Shown in pieces: positions 10,074-21,906 of a stretch of 64,000 nt of DNA. Each line of letters begins with the position of its first letter. Within the stretch, counting starts at the first letter, position 1. A model generated the notes under the pieces. It searched no databases, was not told the DNA's origin, and saw only the letters and a list, made by a program, of their open reading frames with translations. The DNA lies in NCBI GenBank assembly GCA_033819885.1, contig JAQYUZ010000025.1, positions 1 to 64,000 of the forward strand, read 5' to 3'. The position numbers and the translations under genes were made by a program. This DNA comes from Microbotryomycetes sp. JL201 (taxonomy: Eukaryota; Basidiomycota; Microbotryomycetes).

Positions 10074-12061
10074 CTAGAGTTCATCCTCCAACCTCTTTCG
10101 ACTGTTTCTCAATCTTCTCTTGCCACCCCATTTGTCTATGAATCTCGACTGCTCGTGTTCTCTCCAACCTAGGCCGACTCGTCTCATTCGACGAAGTCGA
10201 CGCAATCCGAGCATGGTTACGGTACCTGCGAGAGCGAACGACATTGCTGTGACGATAGGGAAAGCGAATGGGTGATCTTCCATGTTTGTTGTCAACTGAA
10301 TCGCGCGAGACGAGGTCAGCATTCACAAAACTCGCAAAACGCAGTTGTTCCAGTCAAACCAACGCACATTCTGTTCAACGAAAGAAGATATGACAAAGAT
10401 CAGCCCAATGAAAGTTTTCAAGGAGACGACGCAGACTGACCATGCCGAACAAACCAGCTATTAGCGCGCCAGAAGTCAAACCTAACGTGGCAATCGAGAC
10501 TCGAAGGTCGTAACCGAGCAAAGAGTTTCGATTCGAGTCTAAAATCAGCTCGATAATATCTTCTGTACTCCTGACGTTGGCCTGTGACCATTCATCAGCG
10601 TTCGGACGCAAGTGTTCATTCGCGCGAGCGCACTGACCGACAAAGTTTCGACCTCGCTGACGATTTCTTCACATCGCTTGCTGAAACTTTCAAGCAACAG
10701 TTCTACCTCTTCATGGTCGTCCGCGCTGCGAGGTTTGCCCTCCAACTTCGCCGTCAGATACATGGCAGCAAGATCATCATCTGGGCGCCGGAGGATCAGC
10801 GCTTCTTGTCGCGACACAGGAGCTGCAGCTCTGCAACTGACCGTTCTCCAGCACTTCTTCAAGACACTCTTGTACGAGCGTCGCGCGCTTCTGAAAAGCA
10901 GACAACTTGCGCGAGTATTGCAACAGCAACCGCAGCTTATCGCGCTCGATATGGTCCTCCAGCTCGGCGAGCAAAGTCAACACGAGAGACCTGATATTTG
11001 CTAGCTCGGTTTCCAACGCGGTCGTTACTGAGATGAGACACGATTCGAGTGCCCTTTTTCCAGGCGTGGGTCAGTGAAACGCCGCGGATGGCTATGGTCA
11101 GGGCATACCGAAACTCATAAGGCAGTCCGTGAGCCGACCTTCCAGTGGACTTCAGGGCGCCCTGTTTGCTGTAGTTGATCAATTCTCGTTCCGACTTGAC
11201 TGCAAATTTTATAGGCTTACTTCGAGGTGCCACACAAACACGCCTTTTAACCAGCTATCTTCTGAGCCGACAGAGTCGAATAAAGCAACCTGTTTCCCTG
11301 TGATGACGACGCGGAGATGCAAAACTGTGACGATTATGCACGACCTTCGTACAAGAATTGTCGGAACGACCGTGGGGACGGCACTGTCGAGCTTGCGCAA
11401 ATCGCGAGGCTGTATATTGTAGCGTGTACACAGTTCAAGCTTGCTGAACTGCCTTGCGGTCGTCGTGACAATGCCTGCAGCCAAAAGAACGTGCTTGCGG
11501 TCAGCGAGTTTTTTTTGCCACTTGCTTGCTCGAGGCCGGAATGCGAGTCGCTTCAGACTGACCGTTCCCGTCAAGTGTGGTGCATCGGATGTCGAGCGTG
11601 TTGCCTCCGCTCAGTGGTCCGCTGCGCGCACCGCCTCTGAGTGTGCGTTCAATCGCCTTGGCCATTTCGGCGTTTCTTCGCCACGCCTGCTCTTCCTCAT
11701 CTGTCCGCTTTTCCTTTTTCATTTTCAGCCATCTACCAAGGAATGATGCGCTAGCTTGAGCTTGCTTGTAAAGCGTCACCGCGTCCGCCGTCGTTGTCGA
11801 CGATGGCCTTTGTGCCAGACTCGTCTGCGCCGCAGACGACGAGCTGTCGGAGGTCCGAGCGACGTTGGTGTCGGACACACCTGTGAACAGATCGAGTATC
11901 GACTTGAAACCTGAAGGGTCGCCATGAGATGCTAGCGAGCGTCGGCTGGTTGCGAAATGACGACGATCGCCCGGCGTCTGCAGCACACGAGTAGACGCAC
12001 GTCGGGAGCACGAGCACGTGCACCGTAGTAATGCCCGGGGCGTCGAGAGGCCAGTGGCCAT
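10074..12061 (-). CDS. MRS2: Mitochondrial magnesium channel Mrs2/Lpe10 (CorA family)
   Basis: Pentameric Mg2+ channel of the mitochondrial inner membrane. The N-terminus MATGLSTPRALLRCTCSCSR is an Arg/Ser-rich targeting sequence (a Met 16 codons upstream, at 12109, is an alternative). Spliced exons give LDIRCTTLDGNGIVTTTARQ, TRYNIQPRDLRKLDSAVPT, LPYEFRYALTIAIRG, a long helical region with DDLAAMYLTAKLEGKPR, and HEEVELLLESFSKRCEEIVS. TM1 is the conserved block RVSIATLGLTSGALIAGLFG; TM2 follows after DHPFAFPIVTAMSF. The invariant Gly-Met-Asn gate motif is completed only by a 3-nt exon (10368-10370) placed between GLFGM and LTTNMEDHPF. Without that exon the protein would lack the Asn. The C-terminus is Arg-rich. 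Confidence 0.93.
10368..10370 (-). other. 3-nt microexon encoding Asn of the Mrs2 GMN motif
   Basis: Minus strand: ...GGC ATG, then an intron (10371-10440; gtcagt ... ttgaacag), then AAT, then an intron (10296-10367; gtgcgt ... gcgattcag), then TTG ACA ACA AAC. Both introns have normal donors, acceptors and branch-like ctgat/ctgac sites. Reading on from AAT without splicing meets a stop after 15 codons. Skipping AAT gives GM-LTT, without the invariant Asn. Confidence 0.8.
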
Positions 12062-12239
12062 CGACTCGGCGAGTTCAGGTCGGCTCGCGCTTCGCGAGAA
12101 ATCGAACATGAGTCTGATCCGGAGACCAGACCCGCAGAAATTGCTGCACACCACGCAGTATCAGCTCTGCGCTCTCCTGCAATCCTTGTTGGAGTTCATG
12201 CTATGCAATTTGCAGATTTCTACTTGGTTAATTATCACG

Positions 12240-12370
12240 TGACTCCAATCACCTATAATTCCTCAGCCCGTCTCGTACCCTGATGTTACTAGAGACGATC
12301 TGACACGCTTTTACTGCACGTCAAGGGGCCTCCACTCTTCGGACCCCCTGTTTCTCCGGTCACATGACTC
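12240..12370. promoter_or_regulatory. Two TGACTC (Gcn4-type) half-sites upstream of the bZIP gene
   Basis: TGACTC occurs at 12240-12245 and 12365-12370, in the divergent region between MRS2 and a GCN4-type bZIP gene. This hexamer is the core recognised by Gcn4-family proteins. Two hits in about 370 bp is only modestly above chance, so autoregulation is a suggestion. Confidence 0.25.
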
Positions 12371-12433
12371 GATCGTTCTCGGCGGCTCCTGCCTCCATCC
12401 CAAGACCCGCACGAACAGCATCTCCTTCGGCAC

Positions 12434-14287
12434 GTGGTGAGAACAGCTTCTGCAGCCATACATTGCACGCGAGTTCTCGAGTGCAGCCGTACACGTGTGC
12501 GTTACAAACCCGCTTACTCAGCCTTTCGGCGCCGAAGACCTCGCGCCGGCCTCGCGCTCGCTTCTGCTTCCTCCACTTCGAAGCTGTCTCGTCCAACAGA
12601 AGTGTTCTCTCAAGCGCACACCCAAGAGTCAGTGCATTCAGTCGCGTGCGTGCTAGCGACGATGCTCACGCGCCTCGACAGCTCGCGCGCCTCGGCATCC
12701 TCGCCTCCACCTAGCACTCTGACGCCTGCATCCGTGGCCACTCACCAGACTCGGTTACAGACGCGCCGGAATGCCTCCGCTCGCTGCCACACTCCCCCGA
12801 AGACTACCGCGAGCCGCTCGAACGAGCGCGAGCCAGCGCGAGCTGCGCACGACTTGATGACCCAAGCACGGGCCGCCGACGGTCCCTTTGCCACTGCTTC
12901 GCATTCTGATCCCTTTACAATGTCACTGGTCACACCGTCCCACACTCACCGAGAATCGTCCCCCTTGTTCGGGTTCAACGAGGAGCCCTCATCGCCACTC
13001 GGCTCGTCTGGCGCAGACGCGCTCCCGGCCATTCGACGCGCTCCGGCGCCGCCAACGGCCATTCACAACAGCAAGACGTCGCATGGAGGTGCGTTCACTC
13101 GCGGCCCGAACTATGTGCATGGCACCGAGTCTGATCTCATCCTCACGCCACTCTCGCTAGGAGCCTCGGGTCCTGTCGACTACACCTGGTCGCCTGTGCC
13201 GTCGACGACGGACGCCATGACGCGCAGTCTCGTCAAGACAGAGCCCATCTCGTCGTACGATCCCATGTCGTCATATCCTTTTGCAACAACGGCGCTCGAC
13301 GATTTCTCGGTGTCTCCACTGCCGATGCTTGGTGCAAACGCTTCGCCGTCGCTTCTGCAACATCGCGCTCTTACGTTTGACGCCACACTTGAATCGCCTC
13401 TTGACGCGGGGTACGATTCGCCGGACGGATCGAGCGACTTCCAGACATCACCGTTTGACGACTTTCTCCAAGCGCCGATGACTGATTACTCATCGTCTTT
13501 ATTCGATCCAGCGTCTTCACTTGCGGCGTCAACATCTACAATCAAAGCAGAAACGGCTGGACCCCTCAGCGAGCTGTTCCCAGACTTGAGTCTGTCGGCA
13601 GCAATCAAAGACGCGGACGATCGCGACGCTGACAGCACAAGCGAGCGCGGATTTGCACCTCCTCCCGTTCGTGACGACAGCTTGTACAGCTCGAACGGTC
13701 ACATTGACGCGCAGCTGAGAGATGACGGCGAGTTCCAAGCCGAAGACGACGACGATGAAGAACCGAGCGCGCAGGTTCGAGACGGAGAAGATGACGATGA
13801 ATACGTTCCTGGCACTTTCGACGGCAGCAAATCCGCAGTCAAGAGACGGAGTCGCAAGCGCAAGTCGCCGAGCTCGCGAATGTACGATGATGATGACGAG
13901 GACAGTCTCCCGTCGTCCAAGCGACATTCGACCGGTCCACGCCCGCCTTCGGTCGTTCCTGTTGACGCTCCCATCCAACCTCGCGTTTACAAAGGAGAGT
14001 CCAAGACATCGCGCAAAGTGTTGCCGAAAGCGATGGCCAAATCGATGGCTGCGCACAAGAATCGACAGAAATCGGTCGCGGCCGGCTCAGCGGAAGCCGA
14101 CGAAATTGACGACGTGACGCGCGCCATGGTCGACCAGCGAAGGCAACAAAATACGATTGCTGCCCGCAAGAGTCGTGAGCGCAAGGCGCAGCATCTGGCC
14201 GGTTTGGAAGAGGCCGTAGATCGGTTGACCGAGGAGAACCAGATGTTGAAGCAGAGACTGATGGACGCCGGACTGCCTATTGATTAG
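12434..14287 (+). CDS. GCN4/CPC1-type bZIP transcription factor
   Basis: Nuclear activator of the kind that drives amino-acid biosynthesis genes during starvation. The C-terminus carries a bZIP: basic region QQNTIAARKSRERKAQHL with the NxxAARxSR signature, then a short leucine zipper with heptad spacing LEEAVDRLTEENQMLKQRL. Upstream are acidic and Ser/Thr/Pro-rich activation regions (about residues 140 to 450) with DDF and hydrophobic clusters such as SPFDDFLQAP. A Lys/Arg cluster VKRRSRKRK is a likely nuclear signal. There is no intron in the long frame. The true start is uncertain: the first 75 residues look like translated leader, and in-frame Met at 12662 or 12857 is as likely. A 116-codon frame beginning at 12364 would overlap such a start as an upstream ORF. 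Confidence 0.8.
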   Translation: MVRTASAAIHCTRVLECSRTRVRYKPAYSAFRRRRPRAGLALASASSTSKLSRPTEVFSQAHTQESVHSVACVLATMLTRLDSSRASASSPPPSTLTPASVATHQTRLQTRRNASARCHTPPKTTASRSNEREPARAAHDLMTQARAADGPFATASHSDPFTMSLVTPSHTHRESSPLFGFNEEPSSPLGSSGADALPAIRRAPAPPTAIHNSKTSHGGAFTRGPNYVHGTESDLILTPLSLGASGPVDYTWSPVPSTTDAMTRSLVKTEPISSYDPMSSYPFATTALDDFSVSPLPMLGANASPSLLQHRALTFDATLESPLDAGYDSPDGSSDFQTSPFDDFLQAPMTDYSSSLFDPASSLAASTSTIKAETAGPLSELFPDLSLSAAIKDADDRDADSTSERGFAPPPVRDDSLYSSNGHIDAQLRDDGEFQAEDDDDEEPSAQVRDGEDDDEYVPGTFDGSKSAVKRRSRKRKSPSSRMYDDDDEDSLPSSKRHSTGPRPPSVVPVDAPIQPRVYKGESKTSRKVLPKAMAKSMAAHKNRQKSVAAGSAEADEIDDVTRAMVDQRRQQNTIAARKSRERKAQHLAGLEEAVDRLTEENQMLKQRLMDAGLPID

Positions 14288-14632
14288 GATCTTCTTTGTT
14301 GATTTGTTGATATGGGTTTGTTTAGTGTCTCCACTCTACGGTTTGCCACCTGCCCTGTCTGCCTTTGCGTTCGTCCTCTTGCAATTAGCTTTCTGTTTTT
14401 CTTTGCTCTCGATTCTTCGAAAGTGCAAGTGCGTGTCATTGATGTCCCTTGATTTTGGACGACGACGAAGCAAAACATGGGCGGAAATACATGGACAGTG
14501 GAAAAGGTTGCAACGCAGGAAAGAGCGTTTGTAAGTTGATCAAAGTGCTCTGTCAGCATGTGAATGTATTGTCATGCCACTGCTCACGCTCGAAAGTGAC
14601 GGCATTGCGTTCTTCTGCTTCAGCCTCTCGCC
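14288..14632. other. Intergenic between the bZIP gene and RPN2
   Basis: T-rich sequence after the bZIP stop, then the RPN2 leader. No gene seen. It must hold both the bZIP 3' end and the RPN2 promoter. Confidence 0.5.
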
Positions 14633-17600
14633 ATGGTCCAATCAGCAGGTGCGTCCTGAAGCGTCAATGACAGCACGACGATATTGTTCTGTGCTCCTTG
14701 CGCTGACTCGCTGATGACGACTGCTCTCTGACATCGTTGGCTACAGCGGGTTTGCTGTCGCTGTTGGACGAGCCCGAGCCATCGCTGCAGGCGCATGCGC
14801 TCGAGCGCATCAACCTGCTCATCGACTCTTTCTGGGCAGAAGTGGCAGACGAAGTCGTCAAAATGTACGTTCCGAGTCGGCTTCCTGCGGGACACGCGAC
14901 GCCTTGACGCTGACGACGCGCGTCGATCCGCAGCGAGACTCTGTCCGAGGATGCAAATTTCCCGGCGCAAGCGTTGGCCAGTCTGGTTGCTTCAAAGGTC
15001 TACTACCACCTCGGCGACCTCGACGAGGCCCTCACCTTCGCGCTCGGCGCTGGCAAGCTCTTTGACGTCGCACAATCGTCAAAACCCTCGTCGTCAGAGC
15101 AAGAATACATTGCTACAGTCATCGGTCTGTATTCAACAGAAAGGTGCTGGCATGCGTGATGGCTGACGAAACATTCGGCATGCAGCGAAAGCGATCGACA
15201 GTTACGTCGCCTCGCGCGAAGCCGTCGCCTCGTCATCAACAGCTCAACCTGCAGACCCGAGACTAGAGTCAATTGTCGAACGTATGTTTGAACGGTGCGA
15301 GCGAGACAGGGAATATAAGCAGGTATGGCAACGCCTGGCTCGAGCGATGCCAAACTCTTCGAGTCATGATGTCTGACCGGCTTGTATACAGGCTGTCGGC
15401 ATTGCATTGTCCTCACATCGCCTCGACGTTTTGGAACGAGTGTTTTTGGCAACAAAAGATGCGTCTTTGCTCGAGTGGGTATTGCAAATAGTCGTCCGCG
15501 AAGGTGTCATTGGTGGCTCGACGCGGGCGTACAAGAACGAGGTCAGTTCCGTCGAACTACATCTGTTCTTGGTAGAGAGCCTCACAATTCTCTGTCATTC
15601 GGCAGGTTTTGTCCCTGCTGGTCAAGCTGTTCAAGGCTTTGCCATCGCCAGACTATTTCTCAGTTTCTCAATGCTTCGTTTACCTCAATGATGCCGCACT
15701 CGCATCAGAGTTGCTCACGCAGCTCCTTCAATTGACGCCAGGCGACAGCGAGACCGCGCCATCTGATGATAACGTCTTGACGGCGTATCAAATCGCGTTC
15801 GACCTCGTCGAGACGGCAACGCAAGAATTTTTGGAATCGGTTCGCAACAACTTGCAAGCAATCGATTTGACAATCGACGGTGCCAAGGAGCACAGAGAGC
15901 GGGTCGTCAGGATCTTGACGGGCGAAGAAACCATCAAGCTGTTCCTCGAGTTTTTATATCGCAACAACCACGCCGACATGCTCATTCTCAAAGGCACGAA
16001 AGTACGTCAACCAGCCTAGTCCTGTTTTGGTTTCGTGCTCTAGCTAATCAGTGTTCGTTTTTGACAGGACACGCTTGAGTCGCGCCAGTCCATCTATCAT
16101 TCGGCAGTCACCTTCATGAACGCTTTCGCAAACGCTGGCACAACCTCAGATCTGTTTCTGCGCGAGAACCTCGATTGGCTGTCGCGTGCGTCGAACTGGT
16201 CCAAGTTCTCAGCGACTGCAGCTCTTGGTGTCATCCACAAGGGCAACTTGGCCCAAGGCCGCGCCATTCTTGAGCCTTACTTGCCCAAGGCGGATGGTCC
16301 AACTTCATCATTTTACTCTGAAGGTGGAAGCTTGTATGCGCTCGGACTCGTACACGCCAATCACGGTGGCGCAGAAACGTTGGACTACCTCAAAGAGCAG
16401 CTCAAGTCGACTACTCAGAACGAAATCATTCAGCACGGTGCCGCGCTCGGTCTCGGCGTTGCTGCAATGGGTTCAGGCAATGAAGGTTCGTGATTGCGTG
16501 GTTTTACTCAACAATCCTCCAAACTGACTCGTGTGATCCCCAGAAATATACGAAGAGCTCAGGACAATCCTATTCAACGACTCTGCCATAGCGGGCGAAG
16601 CTGCTGGCTACGCCATGGGCCTCGTCATGCTCGGCACAGGATCGGCCAAGGCTCTCGATGAAATGCTGCAGTACGCTCACGAGACTCAGCACGAGAAAAT
16701 CATCCGCGGTTTGGCGATCGGCATCGCCTTCCTGATGTACGGCAAAGAAGAAGAGGCAGACAATCTGATCGAAACTTTGCTCGGAGATGCTGTGAGTTGG
16801 ACTGAAACGATCTGGACAAGGCTTTTCGTTCTTACAGGTCAATCGCTCAACAGGATGCCGTTCTGCGATACGGTGGCATTTACACGATTGCAATGGCCTA
16901 CGCCGGCACCGGCAACAACAAGGCAATTCGGGAACTATTGCACGTCGCCGTCTCGGACGTCAACGATGACGTTCGACGAGCAGCAGTCACGTCTCTTGGA
17001 TTCTTGTTGTTCCGGAACCCGACGCAGGTACCTCGAGTCGTGCAGCTCTTATCAGAGAGTTACAACCCGAACGTGAGGTACGGCGCGGCACTTGCCTTGG
17101 GCATTTCATGCGCCGGAACAGGTCTCGAGGTGGGTCCAGCTGATCGATCAGGATCTCTACACCGAGCAAAGACTGAACTGGGCGTTCGTGCAGGACGCAA
17201 TTGCCCTTCTCGAGCCACTGACGAAGGATCCAGCCGACTTTGTCCGACAAGGTGCCTGCATCTCTCTCGCTATGATTCTCATCCAACAAAACGACTCGGC
17301 TAATCCAAAAGCGGCCTCAACGCGCAAGATATATGAAAAGATGATCGGCGACAAGCACGAAGATTCTATGGCAAAGTTCGGAGCGGCTCTGTCACAGGGC
17401 TTGATCGACGCCGGCGGACGTAATGTGACGATTTCGATGCAAAACAAGTCTGGAAGTAGCAATATGCCTGCGATTGTCGGCATGGCCTTGTTCACTCAAT
17501 TTTGGTACTGGTTCCCGTTGGCGCACATGTTGTCGTTGGCGTTTACTCCGACAGCCATCATCGGCGTTAACAAAGATCTGCAGGTCAGCATCCAATTTGA

Positions 17601-18483
17601 CGATCAAGCGTTTACTGCCTCAAACCTGACCATTTTCTCGCGTTCCCCAGATCCCCAAATTCGAGTTCGTCTCAAACGCCAGGCCGTCACTGTACGATTA
17701 CCAACCGGCCACGAAGCCGCCGCAGAAAGAGGCTGTTGCCAAGGTGGCGTCAGCGGTCTTGTCAACAACTGCAAAAGCCACGGCTCGGGCAAAGGCAAAA
17801 GAGCAGGCAGCCGACGCCATGGACACCGTAAGTTTGCGCGTCTCGTTTGATGATCCGGTCGGTGTTGACGCGATCGTTTCTAGGATGCGAAGAAGGAAGA
17901 GAAACCATCCGCGACTGCCAGCGAGGATACTGAGATGAAAGATGAGAACGCGCCGGCGGCAGACGCAGCTACCACGACCGCCGCGACCGATGACGCAGCC
18001 GATGTCAAGCCGGCCGAGGCTACCACGACGGCGAAACCGAAACGCAGGAACGAACCTTCATCGTCACGACTGTCAAACTTGTCACGAGTGACTCCTGCTC
18101 AACTACCCGTGATCCAATTCCCTTCAGACTCTCGGTTCGTCCCGGTCAGACCGGTCGTGTCATCATCATCTTTGGCTACTTCGACTGCTGCTACGTCAAA
18201 GTTCATTGTCGGCTCGAGTTTGACCAACAACATTGCTGGCGGAGGCGGAATCTTGTTGGTCAAGGACACACGACCAAATGAGGAAGCGGAATTCTTAGAG
18301 ATGGAAGTATTAAAGGCGATTGACACGTCAAATACCGCGGCAACGGGCGCTGCCGCCGCTTCAACAAGCGAGGGTGCGACGGCATCAGCAGCTGGACCGG
18401 GAACAGGTGGTCAAGATGACGACTTGTTGACGGGTCCGATCGCAGATCCGCCACCATCGTTCGAGTGGACTGATTGGGAGTAG
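14633..18483 (+). CDS. RPN2: 26S proteasome regulatory subunit Rpn2 (PSMD1)
   Basis: Largest non-ATPase subunit of the proteasome base; its toroid of PC repeats scaffolds Rpn10, Rpn13 and the ATPase ring. A 16-nt first exon codes MVQSA and is spliced to [20 protein letters not shown]. Further exons give the N-terminal helical rod, then the PC repeats: [64 protein letters not shown] and [16 protein letters not shown]. The C-terminal domain includes MFALF-type segment [19 protein letters not shown] and SRFVPVRPV, then a Ser/Ala/Gly tail ending EWTDWE. At least nine introns. A Lys/Glu/Ala-rich insert before the C-terminal domain is normal for the family. It converges on MED5 with 146 bp between stops. 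Confidence 0.95.
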
Positions 18484-18629
18484 AACAAAGCTTTTGCAAT
18501 CTAACGTAGCGCTAGCGTATACTTGATCGCAGAGCACGTGCTTAATGTTACTTCGTGCAACGGTCCGACCGTTTTCTCTGCTTTACAACAACCATAGCCT
18601 GTCCGCGCAACTGGAGTCATCCAAATGTT

Positions 18630-21600
18630 CTAGACGATGCCATCGATGACACGACCGAGCACGTCGTCCTTTTTGATTGTCTCCATGAAAGATGTCACTT
18701 GGTCGAGAGCAACGTCTAGCCTCGTCTTGTCCGTCTTGAACGCGTGCTGGACGAGCGACTTTACTCTTTCAACGGCCTCGACGATTAGATTGACGAGTTG
18801 ACTTGGCGACAACAAGGTAGATGAAGTTTGAGTCTGTTCTTGAACGTGCTGGGTGATAAGTACGGCATGTGACGTTGTCGTACAGACAATGTCGGCCAAG
18901 ACGTCGAATGAACCGATCAACGGCGTTGTCTTGGAAACGTACTCTAACAGTAGACTCGAAAGGTCTCTCGACAGAAAGTGATATAGGGTTGGAAAAGTAA
19001 TTCGACTTTGAGGCAATGTAGACGCAGACGGCTGAGAAGCAACGACTGTAGCGAGTCGACGGAGACGGGAACGACGACGAGTTTGTTGCTCGATTGTGAG
19101 ACATGGGACGGCTGCGTCCATCTGCAAAAGAGCGTGCAAAGAAATCGACGCCGTCTCGACTTGGTCGAGTAGCATTTTGCCGGGGATTGACTTTGCCGAA
19201 ATCAGGTACTCGTCCCCTAGTACTGACGTAGTCGTGGTTGGTGCTTGCGACACTTCGGCCAGCCAGAACGGTTTGATGACCCTTCTGATAGCAGACAAAT
19301 CGATTACGGGAGCCGAATCACCTTGCTCCAATCGGTTTGCTAGTTGCGACAACCTTGGCGCGACGATTTCTAGAACTAGATTGGGCAATGCTTGGGATTC
19401 TGGGAACACGAATTTACCCAGGGTCGTCAACATTCGTGAGCGTGCCGTACCAGCGCTACAAGTAGAATGGGGTGATATCAACACGGGCATGAGAAGAAAA
19501 TTCGCTTCGAACCTACGGCGTCCGAAGAATCTCGTCGACGAGCCACAATAGGACGCCTGGCAAGGTGAACGAGAGCAGGTCCTGTAAGAAAAATGAGAGG
19601 GAGTTCCAAAGCGTCTCTTCATCAATCACGCCAATGTTGCATGCTGCGAGAGCTTGTTTGCAGATCGTCGGCGCGACATGCAGCAGGGTTTGGGGATTCG
19701 TTGTTCTGAGGCAAAAATTATCAGGTGACTGTCCCTCAGCTCCTCAGAACAGACCTCACCCCATGAGTTCGTCCGAGATTCCTTCTCCGAACAAGCCTTC
19801 GATCCAGTCGTCAACGGCCGCCCGCGAAGTCAACGACAGGCCGTCAAGGGAATACACGGCAGACAAAGACGGAAGCCATCTTGAAAAAAAGCTCGACTCG
19901 GACCCGAGATGCAGCCCAATATCGTCCATCAACTTGGGTTCCGTGCATGGTCAGCGACATACCGTGAAGCTCCGCAGTTGGCAACGCACGCTGTGTCTCT
20001 TGAGTATCACCTGGAGACTTAGAACAATCTGCCCAAATGCTTCAATCGGCGGTCCGTCACCTGTGCGAACTAGAGTGAGTAAGCCTCTGACCGACGATCA
20101 GACCCATGGCTGACCAAAGTTGTCAAACGTCTTGCCAAGCGCATCGAGGCTCTCTCGAACCGGAGACAAGATTTGACAGGGCGGGATGTGAAGGAACAGG
20201 CTTGCAAGAACGACTGGTTCAGATGCGAGCGCTTGCATAACGAGTGCCAGCCTTCCCAAGTCGAGCGATTGAGCTAGAGACGTTATCGTCTGTCAGAAAA
20301 CGATCAGTGACCGCCGCAGATCCATCAGTGAGGGTAGACTCGCCTGATCGATAGCTATGGCGAGCGGTCGCAAGTATGCGATGTCGCTGCGAGCGTAGCC
20401 TAGAGCGTCGCGGATCCCTTCCGGCTCGCCTGTCTGCAACATGGTGAAGAAATCGACAGACGGAGGGGACTTCAGTGCAGATACATCTCTCATGTCAAGG
20501 ATTGTGGCAGAGTACGCGTCTTGCACGAGACGGTATCGATACAAAGCAGCGATTGTTTCGCGCAGCACGTCTGGAGTGGCACTGATGCTGTTCAATGCCA
20601 ATCAGCTGCCGATCCGATGGTAGAGCGATGCGCAAACGGACCCGTCCACATCCATCCCATCCCTTTTGACGATCGATGCGAAGTCGTCCATAGCTTTTTG
20701 CATTGCGCCCAAATACTGCGCAGATGTCAGCTCTCTGTCCAGGAAGCGCAATTGACAGAGTGCTCACATATTGCCGCTCCTTCGATTCTGCTTCAATGCA
20801 GGCGGCCAGCAACTCTGGAAACTGATGACACGGACAACGCAATTCAGAGGAAGCTAATGGGGGTTAGGCTTCTCGGAATGACGAACTCGTGAGAACGCAA
20901 ACGCCTTGTCAAACAAGGCTGCTGCCCCTTTTTGGTTTCTCGGGCGTAACCGGACCGTCGCTGCCAATAAAAGTTCAAGCATTACCTGCGCGGTCGCTCG
21001 TCGCTTGTCGCTGCCTCTGGCTGTGCATTCGCGCTGACGCTGCTCAATCACGGCCGACAAGCGCCCTATCGCTGCCTTGGTAGAAGATGCGCCTGTCGGG
21101 GTAAAAGCGTGATGGACCTGTGCAAAATGATTTTGTCAGGGCGACCGCGAGTTTCAGCAACCATCGGGCAAGCTTGCCAAGTCCGAGACGAGGAAAGAGA
21201 CATCTACGTCTGCTTCGGTGACGTCTTCATTGTCGAGATTGATCTCGACCCCATGCTGTGGCTTGAGGGCGGTTGCATTGGCGCTCATTGTGGACAAAAA
21301 CGCTTCAAGGTGGCGATGCAGATCCGCAAGTCCGGGCAGAGCATCCTTGCGGGACCTGTGACGTTGCAAAGAGCTGACACATGATTGGACAGCCCCGATT
21401 ATTTGCTTCTTGACAGCATCGGAGACCTCTTGGGACGTCTGTGGCCAGTCTGCAGCCAGCAACCTGGTTGTGTATTCGACGAGGCTGGCTGAGCTTCTCG
21501 GACGAGACTGCGCATCGAGCAGAGATGTGACATGTTGTAGCAAGCGTGCGAGAATGGCGTGCTTCTCTGTGAGCGTGCATTTGTGGGGGAACGGTGGCAC

Positions 21601-21906
21601 AGACGATTGGCTCGCCAAGACCGTATTGATCTCATCCAGCACGAGCGCGAGCGACGAGATTGGCAGCTCGGGATCTGCATCAAGCATACATCTTGCCAAC
21701 GTGCCCGGTTCAACTAGCGTAGCCGGTGAGGCTGTTTTGCTGGCGCTCTCGACGAGGCTCTGGCGCACATAGGCGAGCACGACGGGCGAATCAGCCTCAT
21801 TGGCAAGGCTGGTAGGTCGATTCAACTTGAATAGCTCCACTAGCGCCGCTATTTCGAGCAGCAGCTTGTCGTCAGTCTGCGCTGCAAGTTTGGGTCCCGA
21901 GCTCAT
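18630..21906 (-). CDS. MED5: Mediator complex subunit 5 (Med5/Nut1)
   Basis: Tail-module subunit of Mediator, bridging activators and RNA polymerase II. The start MSSGPKLAAQTDDKLLLEIA opens a large all-helical protein of about 950 residues with several introns. Fungal Med5-like blocks are seen in order: an Ile-Pro-Pro block (LASLFLHIPPCQILSPVRES), then DDWIEGLFGEGISDELMG, TNPQTLLHVAPTICKQAL, and LWNSLSFFLQDLLSFTLPGV followed by LLWLVDEILRR. These match the family's 'LFGxGISDxLM...FLxxLLSFTLPGVLxWL' core from memory, not by alignment. One intron (21118-21177) needs a GC donor to keep the frame from SDL to VHHAFTPTG. The C-terminal exon ends DDVLGRVIDGIV. The gene diverges from ODC across 879 bp. 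Confidence 0.72.

Noticed and set aside
10074-10326. A frameshift in MRS2 at the GMN motif
   Set aside because: First looked like a missing Asn. A 3-nt exon with normal splice sites explains it without any sequence error.
13529-14056. Minus-strand frame over the bZIP coding region
   Set aside because: It is the antisense of the bZIP acidic and basic regions. The Val/Arg-rich translation is a shadow.
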